Assembly: GCA_963971425.1 (NCBI GenBank)
Contig: OZ020523.1
Span: forward strand, 25,029,105 to 25,093,104
Direction of reading: 5' to 3'
DNA length: 64,000 nt
DNA from: Bryoerythrophyllum caledonicum
Taxonomy: Eukaryota; Streptophyta; Bryopsida; Pottiales; Pottiaceae
Shown in pieces: positions 20,459-32,387 of this stretch. How positions within the stretch are numbered: the stretch's first letter is position 1; every line of letters begins with the position of its first letter. The position numbers and the translations under genes are program-made. The notes under the pieces are model-generated. The model made no database searches. It worked only from the letters and a program-made list of their open reading frames with translations, and had not been told where the DNA came from.

Positions 20459-22109
20459 CAAGAGCCAGCGTTGGTGGCAAACTTGACTTGGGTCGGCTTC
20501 AAAGACATGCTGAGTGAATGTTTCACGCCAGAATATCAGGAGTTGAGGAAAGGCATGAACTTGGTGCAAATGAGGCACACTGGGTCTCTCAAGGCCTATG
20601 TGCGTGACTTCAATGCCCAAATAAATGCCACGCTCAAGATGGATGAGTTCTCTAAGAAATGCATCTTCTTGGGTGGGCTTCAAAAGTGGGTGGTGGATGC
20701 TTTGTACAAGTTTCCAAAACTTCTTGAAGACATGGCAGGCATCATCGAGATTGAATAGAGAATTGAGGCTGATGGACCCGAGAGAAAGTCAAGTGGCCCC
20801 TCTCACCAAAGTGGATCAAGTAAGAATGCGACTCGAGGCAAAGAGCGCAAGAAGTTTGGCTTTGGCAACAAATACAAGGGACAAGTGGAAGGTGGAGTCT
20901 CCAACAAAGGGGATCATCAAGGGGGAAAGCCATCTAAAGGGGAAAACAAAGGTGGTGAAGCCAAGTCCAAGGGGTGCCATGGTTGTGGCAAAATTGGCCA
21001 CTTCATTGCGGATTCCCTCGATAAGAAGGTGAGCACCAATATTGCTTGTGTTGAGGACCGCAAGCTAGAAGGGGGTTTTGTAGGCAAGGCAAGTAGCCTC
21101 AAGCCAAGGTCAGGCCTCTTGTTTCTTGAGGCCCAAGTGAAGGACAAAAGTGTCTCATGTTTGGTTGACACAGGGGCAACGCATTCCTTTATGAGCCCCA
21201 AGTTAGCAAGGGAATTGGGCTTGGCACTGCAAAAGGCAAGCAAGCCCATCAATGTGCGTTTTGCAAAGGGCGAACTGCACTAGACGAAGGAGGTGGTGTT
21301 GCAAGTGACCTTGGAATGTAGGACATTGGAGTTTGTTGAGAATTTCAAATTATGTGAGATAGATGAGGTGGACCTCATCCTTGGTGATATATTCTTTGAA
21401 GCTTACACAGTCGATGTGAGGCGCAAGCCAATACGGCTAGTGGTGCGTTGTGATGGCAAGGAGTTAGTATTGAAGCTAACTCGTGGTCCTTCAGTGGCGG
21501 GGGACAAACTAAACTTGGTCTCTTTAAACCAAATGTTGGAGCAACAATTTGTGGTGATTGCTCGTGAAGAGCAAGTGGGGCATAAGGGGAAGGTGGTGCA
21601 ACAACCACTTCTCAAGGAAATTCAAGAGGTGTTGGCCAAGTACAAGGATGTACTTATCAATAAATTACACAAGGAGCTACCACCAAGAAGAGAAGTGGAT
21701 CACAAGATCGAGGTGCTACTTGGAGCTGACTCAGCTGAGCCACCTTCTAAGGCACCTTACCGGCTAAACCAAAAAGAGTTGGTGGAGCTAAAAAAGCAAC
21801 CAAATGACTTGTTGGAAAGGGGATATGTGAGACCAAGCAAGTCTCCATATGGTGCGCCGGTGCTCTTTGTGGACAAGAAGGATGGCAAGCTTCGGATGTG
21901 CATTGATTATAGGACCTGGAATAAGGTGACCATCATAAACAAATATCCATTGCCTCGGATTGATGATCTGTTTGATAGATTGGCGGGAGCTTAGTACTTC
22001 AGTCGCATAGACTTGAAGTCGGGGTACTACCAAATCTGCATTGCGGATGCGGATGTGGAAAAGACCGCGTGCCACACAAAGTATGGGTCTTATGAGTTCC
22101 TTGTGATGC
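20459..22109 (+). pseudogene. gypsy-2 gag, protease and first half of RT
   Basis: The gag segment (FKDMLSECFTPEYQELRKG) is followed by a degraded CCHC knuckle (CHGCGKIGHFIADS, last Cys lost), protease (CLVDTGATHSFMS) and RT ([43 protein letters not shown]). In-frame stops at 20756-20758, 21281-21283 and 21992-21994 are all TAG, and the last falls exactly where family members have Gln (GA-YFSRIDL). The frame stops at VMPS, where the next element is inserted and about seven RT residues are missing. Confidence 0.9.
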
Positions 22110-22114
22110 CCTCT

Positions 22115-25100
22115 TGTTAAGCGGAGAACCAAGATTAGCAGATCCCGGTTGGTCATTTTCATTTTTGGACTCCGGATGAGTTTTTAAGCTCTCCAGTGGA
22201 TGAACCTGACCAGGCGGATGATTTCCTTCTTGGACAGTTTTTCATCCACTACATTGGCCGGATGAAACCTAGATAGGCGGATGATTTCCGTCCTGACCAA
22301 TTTCATCCACCAGTTGGATGAACCTGGACATCATGATGACTTTCATCCCGTCCAATGTTCATCTACCGGATGAAATCTGTTAGGGTTTGGTGCACATGGA
22401 GGGAGAGCTTGGAAGCTCTCTCTCTCTCTCTCACTTGGAACTTGGAGTTAGAGCTTAGACACATTAGGGTTTGAGGGTTTTTGGAAGGTTTTTGGAGGGT
22501 TTTTGGAGGGTTTTGTAGTGTGTCTTGAGGTCACATTGAGTTGGAGAAACTTTGCCATGTAAAAACTATGAGCTAGCTGTAAGCCCAAAATTTCACATTC
22601 TAAGAGGATTAATCTTAAACTCACAAGGTCCTATTGTTGCATGTCTTTAACTACGCCATGTACTGATCTGTAACTTCTATTTTTTTATTTTTTATTTTTT
22701 TTAATTTTTTGGATTCAGATTATATATATTTATATATTTTACTATTATTAATTTTTCTTAGACAAGTTGACTCGGTTGACTTTTGAATCTATTATTTAAC
22801 TCCGATAACTCTAATAGCCATAAGTATTTTATTTATTTTTATTCTTTCTTATTACTTACTAATATTATTATCAACTTTTTTTGTTTTTTTTTTTGTTTTT
22901 TTGTTTTTTTTTTTGTTTTTTTGTTTTTTTTTAATATTAAAAAATAAAATAATTATTATTATTTAATTCTATTTTCCTAAACCATGTATTCCCCACCGTA
23001 ATTAAGTGTTAAATTAATCCAACCGATTGAGCAAGTGATTTTCACCTTCCAATTCTTAAAAAGCCCTAAAAGTAGTTACTGTTTATTCTATTGTTTTAAA
23101 TTGCTACTAATTTTTATCCAAGAGTCACTAACTCTTAACTTCCACACCCCACGTCCGCTTTCCAAATTTTTTGGGCCTAATCTTATCTAATTTTCTATTC
23201 AACTATGATGTTGCATGCATCAAACTTACGCTTCAGTCATTAGAAATCTACTGCAGTAAGGAATTAGGCAAAGTCAAGTTCAACCATCCATAACTTCTGC
23301 ATACAATGACCAAATTCAAAGTTGTTTGATCCTAACCTGACTAAAATCTCAAGCTCTATATAGTGGCGTATTCAAAAATACCCCCCCTAACATCTACCTC
23401 AAGCTGGAGTGACCAGCCATTGGAAATTCGCAGCCCTGGCCAACCAGTGCAAATCCAAGGAAAAAAAAAACAAAAGAACAAAACATGGAGCTTGAAGGAA
23501 CGACCATCAGCAAGACTTGATGCACAACAGACAAGGAAATAAGAACCAACCAAAAAGAAAACAAATAGAACCCACGCACTCCGCCACAACACTCTCTTGG
23601 AGTTGAAGTTGCCGCGACTCCGCAGCTGCGGACTCAAGTACAGAGATTCTGTCTATTCCTTTCTCGCGAAGTAAGCCCTCGAAGCCGTCTTCTCACCTCT
23701 GTTGGTTGCGGCGTTGCGTTGGAAGTGACTGCTGGAGCTCGAACCAACTGACAGCTGGCCTGCTCCTACACATCCCCAGCACCAACACACCATCGCCTTC
23801 CGCACTCGCTCCAAACAACAATCGAAGGCGACATTGCAACCGACCGAGTTTGGTTGCAATCCGAACACAAACCGATCTCTGTCTTCGCTCAACCCTCACC
23901 AACTCCTCAGCGCTTCACTCATAGTCTCGCAAATGCTACCCTCACACACCACTCCGCTGCCGGCTGCACACGTAGTGCCGTTCTCTCCTGCACGAGCTTC
24001 ACACCCAGCCCGAGCTTCTTCCTCCACAGTCGACGTCTCCTCACTGCGGTCAACCCACCGCACGGGCACATAGAGCGGCTCAAGCCTCCACAGCCCACAC
24101 CGACCCCACGTCTCTCGCTCAACAACCCTAAGCCCACGACGATCGCCATAGCTCTCCACAGAACAAGCACTGCGAAAAACTCCAGGAGCATGCAACCACC
24201 AGCTCCTCTGAAGACACAACGTCCTCCGAACAGGTCAACGGCCGGCAGCACACTGTAGATGGCAACACTCCACCGAAGAAGCAATTCGCCGGCTGAACCG
24301 ATCTTGGTGCGGAGACCCTCCCTCCAAACCTTCCTCAACAAAACCCTTCGCAGACACAACAATCCTTGCACTCGCCTTCCGAACAGAATTCCACTCGTCA
24401 CACATTCAGCGCCCACACCGAACTCCAACACAACTTCAGACCCTCTCTCCAGACATTCCTATCACCGCTCGCCTTCACCTGCGCGCGGACAGACTCTCGG
24501 CTCCTCTCGCCGAGACTCTCCCTTCACCCGATTCCCAGCTCCTAGCACACACACCACACCAACCTGAGACGAACACACACTCGTCGCGCAAAACTCACAG
24601 AACACCTCAGCTGCCCAGAAGTTGCTCCTCCTTTGCTTTTGTTGCTTCCGCGCTTCCTAATTACATTCGCCCACAGGAAAACCGAGATAGAGGGAACACT
24701 GGCCTCGAGATCAAAATCACGGCCTCCACATCGCCTCTAGCAACCGAACTCTCGCAGCACTCTGACGTCCTTCCACCCGATCGCCACTCTCCCAAAAGTG
24801 CCTCACTCCCAGCTCACACCCTCGCGGCACAACTCGTGCACACCCCAAAAACCAGCCCTCTTCCCGAACAAGAGACTCCCAGCTCAGTCTCGCCAGAGAT
24901 TCGGTCCTGGCCGATTTTTTTCTTTTTTCTTTTTTCTCTGTTTTTTTTCTTTTCTTTTCCCCAACAAGACTGGATTTCTTTTATGAGGCAACCCACGAAC
25001 TCTTACAGTAGTGCAAGATTGGTTGCTTACAGCCGTTTTTGAATTTTTTTAGTTTATTACGAGCATTCAACTCGCCGCTTTGCACCTGACATGCCACCCT

Positions 25101-25870
25101 AAAATTAAATTCATGGTGGCTAGATTTGTCATGTGGCATGTGCATGGAGAAGTACCTCCAACCATTTTCTTTTTCTTTTTCCTTAAAGACTATTTACACT
25201 AGATCCAATACTATCTACTGATGATTTGCAATTTACTTATAAATTCAAAAACTAACCACCCAGCTGGACTCCCAGCACCCTAATTAGTCTACCTTAAAAT
25301 TTTCTAAGCATTTTTGAAGTTTCCTAAGTATTTTTCCCCAACGGTCAACCCGTTAATCAACTAGTCAAACCCTAGAATAAAATAGCAATTCAACTCGGAA
25401 AATTCTAGAAATTTTACCACTACTTCTACCTGCTAGGAGACACTCTTCCAAATTTTTCCATATTTTTTGGCCCATTTCTCAATTTTAGTCATTTTTCAAG
25501 GTCTTTTCTTTTCATTTTTTATTTTTTCTCTCACTTCAATTCCACTTCCACTATGCTTCTGAGCATGTTAGTAGGGAGGAGGAAGAATAGGAAATTTGGT
25601 GTCACATCATAGCACTAGGCCTATTAATTAGGAATTTGACTCTAATTAATGGATTGTCCACCGTTTTAACTAAAATTTGGCTAATTCTATCCAAAAAACT
25701 AGGAAAATGAAGAAAAACAATGATGGGCCCATTTTGGCCACTCACACTAGCCAATAAAATCCGACGTGATTTGAGGTTTTACAAGGAGTTTTGAACAAAT
25801 CAGGGTTTCTTAGGGTTTCTAGGATCTAGTTTATGTGAAAGTGAGTTTGTAGACCAACCTCCCTTTAACA
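22115..25870. mobile_element. TG...CA element inserted in gypsy-2 RT, no recognisable genes
   Basis: It starts TGTTAAGCGG and ends CCTTTAACA, flanked by CCTCT at 22110-22114 and 25871-25875. The ends TGTTA/TAACA are inverted repeats typical of LTR termini, but I could not find paired LTRs. The interior has a GGATGAA-rich stretch (22170-22380), T-tracts with regular G (22875-22930) and a C-rich block (23700-24800) whose open frames are proline/serine/threonine-rich and unconvincing. It is most likely a large non-autonomous retroelement. Confidence 0.6.
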
Positions 25871-25875
25871 CCTCT

Positions 25876-26714
25876 TGACATTCACAACCCTTATGAAAAC
25901 CATCTTTCGAGAGGAAATGGATGATTTTGTGATCATCTACATTGATGACATCTTGGTATTTTCCAAGACGGCGGAGGAACATGCATGGCACCTTGAGGCG
26001 GTGCTCAGAAATCTTAGGGACAACAAACTTTATGCTACTGGGAGTAAGAGTGAGTTTGCACAACTTGAGATGGAGTTCTTGGGCCATGTGGCTACCAAGC
26101 CGAACATGAAGAAGGTGAAGGCAATTCAAGAGTGGAAGTGGCCTTCTATACAAAAGGGGCTTAGGTCATTTCTTGGCCTAGCAAACTACTATCGCCGCTT
26201 CATATGCAACTTCTGCAAGATTGCTAAGCCTTTGTCCGACTTGTTGAAAATGGGAGTGAACCAAGTATGGGATGAGTTTTGCTACCAGGCCTTTGAAGAA
26301 TCCAAGAACAAGTTGTCATCTCCACCAGTGTTGAAGTTCCATGAGTTTGACAAGCTCTTTGAAGTGCACACGGATGCAAGTGACTTTGCCATTGGAGGCG
26401 TCGTGATGCAAGATGGTAGGCCGATTGCTTATGAGAGCAAGAAGTTGGATGGGTGCCAAAGGAGATGGCCAACCCACGAGAAGGAGCTCTTTGCAGTGGT
26501 GCATTGCCTAAAGACATGGCAACATTACTTGGAGTTGTACAAGACTAAGGTCTACATAGACAAGGTGTCCTTGAAGTATTTCGAGACACAAGCGCAAATG
26601 AGTGCTAAGCAATTGAGATGGCATGATACCTTGGCGCTCATGAATGTGGATTTGATCCACAAACCGGGTCGTGACAATGTGGTGCCGAATGCGCTAAGTA
26701 GGAACGGTATATAA
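25876..26714 (+). pseudogene. gypsy-2 RT second half and RNase H
   Basis: The frame resumes with FTTLMKTIF and the catalytic YIDDILVF, then [14 protein letters not shown] and RNase H (VHTDASDFAIGGVVMQ, EKELFAVVHCL). It ends with KPGRDNVVPNALSR and a TAA. The frame is open from the insertion point to its end. Confidence 0.9.
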
Positions 26715-27838
26715 GGGAGGGATACATGAAGGGCCCCGAGCTACCCATGCTAGCACACCTTAGCTTATGCTCACCAATTCCCAACTCTAGCAATTTTTAC
26801 GAGTGCTAACCCTGCACAACCCCCACATGCACATGGTTAGCTCCCCCTACCAACCTCCAAGCTCGTTGCTTGGTTACCAAACCCTCCTACTCATGCATTC
26901 GGGACTCAACCCTGTGGTAGGTAGTCAATGGTTAGATGCGGACTTCCACTAATGTCCAAGGCCCAACTTGGTGGCACTCCCTTATCACGCGGCCGAACCG
27001 CACTTAGTAGTGTCTCCTTACCACCACCCATGACCCCAATGGTGGCCCCCAACGCCACCTAGTGATCACGGCGCCGGCGGTAAGACACCACCCCACATTG
27101 GTAACACTCATGGTCCTCATTTTGCCCCATGAGTCACCGTGGTGAAGCCCAACACTAGCACCACCCACCGTGACTCATCTTGCACTTTGAGTCCCCATGG
27201 TGGAGCCCCAACACTAGCCCCAACACTAGCTCCACTAGGTGAAGGGCTGGTCCCTTACACCTCTTAGTATTGGAAGACCACCCAACCTCATGCCTTAGCG
27301 GCTGGAGCCTTCCGGAAGTTTCCTCGACCTCTGATCCTACCTAGCTTCCACGTCCGGGCTCCAAATGGATCGAGCGACCACTTTATAGACATCTACTCTT
27401 CGCGTAGATGACGATAGACACCTGACTTGCCCCATTTGGACAAGTATCGAGGGAGTTATGGCCCTCCAAAGGTTCGGGACTCCTGGGACTGACTTTCTGG
27501 CCAGACCAGCCCTGTCCCTGGAGAGCACTGTCCCCCTTCTAACTCTCATAACTTCTAGCTCACATCTCCGATTGAGGTGTTCTTTAGCATTTCGGAATCG
27601 TGGCAACATGAGCCTCCTTTTTTCATGTCCATCCCCTAGTGGCTCCAAGTCCCCGTGGGTGAGAGGCAGCTCCAACGCCCGGGGTCCTCACCCACATTTG
27701 GCCCACTTGGGTTTTTTCACCAATGGTGCCACATGGCCCGGGCGTCACTCCGGTGTCCCCCTTGGGCGCGTGGTGTTGCGGGCACTCCTCAATGAGAGGT
27801 GCGCGATGTAATCCGTAAAAAAGGCCCACACCGCCAAT
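26715..27838. other. C-rich stretch after gypsy-2 pol; no gene seen
   Basis: No integrase motif is found in any frame. There are short CACC/CCAACACTAGC repeats around 27030-27240. It may be retroelement 3' sequence or unrelated DNA between gypsy-2 and hAT-2. Confidence 0.4.
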
Positions 27839-28094
27839 CAGGGTTGTCTATCGCGACATTGTGACAGTGATGCGTCGTCATGATGCGTCGTGTCGTGACA
27901 GACCCTCTCGTCACGACACAATAGGGTCAACGTAGGGTCAAAGACAGGCTTTACCCACACAAGAGGTAACTTAGTTACTCCAGGGTCGACGTGGCCGTCC
28001 TAGGTGGCAATGACATCCTACGTGTATATCATCTCGTTTACCTTTAGGGATGTAATATTAACCCTTGAGTGAAAATTTTGTGAGCTTGCATTTT

Positions 28095-28780
28095 TTGGCG
28101 GACAGGCGCGGATGGGGCGCGGATAGGGACTGCTGATGGAACTGCGGTTTACGGTGCGCGAATGGGACGCGGATGGCACGTAGATGGGCCGCGGATGGGG
28201 AGCTATTGGGGGCGGGTGGGGGCTGCGGATGGGGACGGATGGGGCCTAGGAGGGTGCGGATAGGGTGCGAACGGGGAGCGGACAAGTACTGCGGGTGCAA
28301 GTGTTGCGGATGGTGTGCGGGTTGGGAGCGGATGGGGAGTGGGTATCGACTGCGGATGAGGAGCGGGTGGGGAGCGAATGGGGGCGGGTGGGGACTGCGG
28401 ATGACGAGCGGGTGGGGAGCGGATGGGGGCGGGAAGGGACTGCGGATGGGGGCGGATGGGGCCCAGAAGAGTGCGGATAGGATGCGGGCGGGGAGCGGAC
28501 AAGAACTGCGAACCCAAGTGTTGCGGATGGTGTGCGGGTTGGGAGCGGATGGGGAGCGGGTATCAACTGCGGATGAGGAGCGGGTGGGGAGCGAATGGGG
28601 GCGGGTGGGGACTGCTGATGGGAAGCGGGTGGGAAGTGGATGGAGCAGATAGGGAGTGCGGATGGGAGCTGCGAATGGTGTGCCGATGGAGGCAGGTTGG
28701 AATTCGGATGGGTGCGGATAGGATGCGGATGGGGAGCGGATGGAGGTGCGGACTGCTGTCGATGGGCCGCAAAGTGGTTG
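28095..28780. repeat. hAT-2 minisatellite, terminal cluster
   Basis: G-rich units of the form GCGGATGGGGAGCGGGTGGG repeat many times with small variations between the left end and the kinase gene. Apparent long open frames here on both strands are artefacts of the repeat. Confidence 0.85.
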
Positions 28781-29024
28781 CGGTTTAGGCGGTTGTGTGA
28801 TTGTGGATTGAGTTATTCTGTCTTTATTTGAGAGGTTTTGAAGGGCAGGACGGGAAGACGAAAACATCGTTTCATAAACACTTTGCCTTTATTCAAAACA
28901 TCAGGGAAGTCCACGTAGGATTTCTCTTGTTACAAAAAGGGATTACAAAAGAAGTATACACTTCACACCATTAACAACATCCGACATATCGAGCAAAATA
29001 TAAGGTCTATGAAATCACAATATA

Positions 29025-30974
29025 CTACTCATTGCAGAAGAAGTCCCATGGGGTTTCCAGGTTGTAAGGCGGTCTTTTCAACATGTCTACCACATGCGTG
29101 ACGGTGGATTGCTCTAGTGGATCAGGTTTCAACAATTCATCCATACTTTGCTCAAACCAACGCGACAATGAACTTGGATTTTTGTTCTTCTGGAACAAGC
29201 TTGAAGAGCAATCGCGGTTGTAAATCCTCCTTGCCAAGTACCCCACTGCATACGCCTCAGATCTATGGTTGTGCTTATGCTTTATTCCCATTCTTCTCGG
29301 TGATGTTGGCATTCCGGGCTTGCCATACACATGGAATAGCTCGGGGGCCGCATGTTGGTATTTACCTCTGTAAACTTGCACCTCCTTGCTAGATGGTCGA
29401 CCATAGTTCGATATCTTATCTTCGCCGTCCCAGGATGCCATTCCCCAATCATACACCCCAATGTATATGGCGTCGGTTTTGTCTTTTGGGAAATGAAGCA
29501 TAACATTGTTGGGACTCAAATCATTGTGCAATAGCCGTTGAGAATGTATCACGTCTATGATGCACATGAGTGCCCATGCTAAATATGCCCAGTTTTGCGA
29601 TAAATGCACAATTCTAGACGGGCATTGAGGTCGATTCCAACACTTCTTAGAATGTCATCCTCATGTTCCTCTTCGTATTTTGAGTCAATTCTCCAAACGG
29701 ACGCGAGTGAGCCTCCGTTCCACCATAGAGTATATGACTCGTACGTTCTACTATTGAGAAATTGAATCTTGATTACCCCCGCATGGTCCACCAGACACGC
29801 TAGCGCCTCGATTGATCGTTTCTCCCGGTTCTTCGTCTTCGAATCCTCCTTCATTGTCTTCCCTACGAACTCTATACTTGGTGGAATGCAGTTCACACCT
29901 TCGATGCTCACACATCGCACAATTCCAAAGCCACCTTCATAGTTCCTCCCATCGAGTCCCTTTATCTCCGCCTCTAATGGGAGCCACACCACCCCTTCGT
30001 GACTTCTCATTGCAATTCGTGCGGACAAATCACGTTCAATAGAAGGGACATTCGGGCTCACTCTCCCTCGAGGCTTGACTTTCATTACCCCCTCCTTGAA
30101 TTTATCTAACTTCACTTTCAATTCTTCCCACCCAGATATCACACGACCTTCTTTTGTTAATATCTTGGCTTGTACCTCCCAAAGCGTTACCACGGGGTTA
30201 AAAATGGCATTCTGAGTGTATTCCTTTATCCACTCTTTGTAAGAAAAACGGCGTTTGTCTTCGGCAAATGTTTCTTCGTTAGCAACGCCCTCGACAATTG
30301 TTTTCAATCTCTCCCCCAACAATTCCAATCGGACAGCCCTCGATTCAAGTAGCGTCTCTCCAGCTGACCTAGGTCATGGTCTTTATACCATGATAATAAC
30401 TCGGCCACAACCTTGGTCCTGAAAGGCTTGCTCATCTAATCCTTTGCCTTTTCTTCCCACGTCCCGAGTCCTCCGAATCTGTTGGTCGTTTGCCCCGTCC
30501 ACGTCTTGTTGCGTTTGAAGGTTCGCTGGGAACTAAGGACTCTGATGGCGTTGGTACCACATTATGTGAAAGTGGTCGTACCGATGAGGCTCCACGCTCA
30601 GGATCAACAGTGGAGCCACCTGAACTACGACCTCCAAGGTTTCGATCCCCAACCAAGCTTTCTGATCCTCGAGACCGCCTAGCTCTACGTCCTCCCCCCA
30701 CAGATCCCTCGTGACCCCCCCAGAGATCCTCGTGTACCTCGTGAATGTGATTGTGATCCACGAGAATTACTTTGTCCGAGAGCAAAAAATTCTTGGTTCA
30801 TTCCGACGCCTCGTCTGCCACCTCTCTCGCTTGGTCCACCTCAGCTACCTTAGCCTCTTGCTAAGTTACCACCGCTGACATTGTCAGCAGTTGCAATAGC
30901 AGATGCAATTTCCACATGATAAGATTCATGGAGTTGCATATCTGCATCTTGGAAATGCACCCTGTTGTTAGCCA
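29025..30974 (-). pseudogene. Protein-kinase-like gene of hAT-2, broken
   Basis: The start is ATG at 30972-30974 (MANNRVHFQDADMQ). A glycine/serine/arginine-rich N-terminus with a basic GKKRQR patch parallels the GKRRKK patch of hAT-1. The core keeps the glycine loop (YEGGFGIVR), the lysine (FVGKTM), the WWNGGSL motif shared with hAT-1, the catalytic loop HNDLSPNN, DWG and APE. Frameshifts near 30750 and 30340 and one near 29595 break it, plus TAA/TGA codons in the N-terminal part. The homology, the shared unusual HND and DWG variants and the same minus-strand placement next to the left end identify it as the orthologue of the hAT-1 kinase. Confidence 0.8.
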
Positions 30975-31194
30975 TTGTGTGAAAAAATGTTAACCGGTTA
31001 TCCGGTGTGCAACGTTTATGTGAGTGAGTCTGGAAAAAAACTGCAAGGGTTTCCCTGCAATTCGTCGCTCCAAACTCCTGGACCGTCGAAACCCGTGCAA
31101 CGCTGCTCACGCAACAAGGTCTCGGGTTCCCATTGGACAAGGAGTGGAGGGCAAAAAGTGAAATTGTCAATGGCCTCGTTGCCTTTACATAGGC

Positions 31195-31940
31195 CCTGAC
31201 GGGTCGCGAACATTGGGAACCGCACGGTCGGGGAGCGGACGGGCCGCGGATGGGCGCGGATGGGGAGCGGATGGGGATCGGTGAGAGCGGATGGGGCGCG
31301 GATGAAGAGCGTACAGGGACTGCGGATGGAGGTTGCGGATGGTAATTGCTGATGGGGAGCGCGTATGGAACGGATGGGTGCGAATAGGGCGTGGATGAAG
31401 AGTAGACAGGGGGTGCGGATGGGAGCTGCGGGTGGGGAGCAGATGGGGGCGGGTGGGGAGTGGATGGTTGCGGGTGGGGAGCGGATGGATGCAGATAGGC
31501 GCGGATGGGCATTGGACAGGGACTGCGGATGGGAGTTGCAAACGGGGAGCGTGTTGGGGGCGGAAGGAGGCGGGTGGGGAGCGGATGGAGGCGGGTGGGG
31601 AGCGGATGGGAGCGGGTGGGGAGCGGATGGGAGCGGGTGGGGAGCGGATGGGAGCGGGTGGGGAGCGGATGGGGCGGATGGGGGCGGACATGGACTGCGG
31701 ATGGGAGCTTCGGATGGGGAGCGGGTGGGGAGCGGATGGATGCGGATAGGCGCGGATGGGCATCGGATAGGGACTGCGGATGGGAGCTGCGGATGGGGAG
31801 CGGATGGGGAGCGGATTTAAGCGGGAGAAGAGCAGATGGGTGCAGATAGGCGCGGATGAGGAGCGAACAGGGACTGCGGATGGGAGCTGCGAATGGGGAG
31901 CGGGTGTAAAGCAGATGGGGCGGATGGGGGCGGACATGGC
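31195..31940. repeat. hAT-2 minisatellite, kinase-RING intergenic cluster
   Basis: The same GCGGATGGGGAGCGGGTGGG-type unit as at 28095-28780 appears here in the intergenic space between the divergent genes. In hAT-1 this position holds the GACGTC palindrome cluster. Confidence 0.85.
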
Positions 31941-32387
31941 CAACGTGTTTAAAAAGGAAGAGGAGTTCAATGTGGCCTCACTCTTTCTTACTCATCAGGA
32001 CGCCCTGACGCACTTGCCTCTACGTTGACGGCGGGTGTGCGGGGTTTTCAGATGGGGAAGTGGTCCTTTTGAGGTCCAAGATTCTTCCAAGGGGGGGAAT
32101 TTTTGTCCTCAAATGCAACTGATCAGGTACAAAAGACATCAGATATTCCAAGAAGGATTTAGGGTCTTAATACTCCTAGGTAGCACTATTATGAAATGCA
32201 TGATTTGGACTTTATTTTAGCACTACTTTGAAGTGCAAGTACTTGTGGTAGTTGTTATAGTTGTTTTAGTTGAGCAATCATTTGGAACTCTCATATCACA
32301 ATAGATAATATCGTTAAGATAATAGGTTCAAACATAATATTGTTTTGTATTGCGGAAGCCCATAGAGGTTTCCAATAATTTTCCACC

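Larger units (their letters stand above)
20459..27838 (+). mobile_element. gypsy-2: Ty3/gypsy retrotransposon fragment
   Basis: Gag, zinc knuckle, protease, RT and RNase H follow in order, interrupted at 22115-25870. Integrase is absent. The left end is cut by gypsy-1 and the right end by hAT-2 at 27839. Codon usage and protein details differ from gypsy-1, so this is a separate family. Confidence 0.8.

Noticed and set aside
23700-24990. Ser/Thr/Pro-rich frames as a possible cell-wall protein
   Set aside because: The block is C-rich and open in several frames, no signal peptide is visible and composition alone explains it.
28173-28867. Long open frames on both strands, rich in Pro/Arg/Ser or Gly/Trp
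   Set aside because: They are products of the GCGGATGGGGAGCGG minisatellite, open in several frames at once, with no domain or start context.
31185-31970. Apparent 150-260 aa proteins on both strands
   Set aside because: Same minisatellite artefact as at 28.1-28.8 kb.
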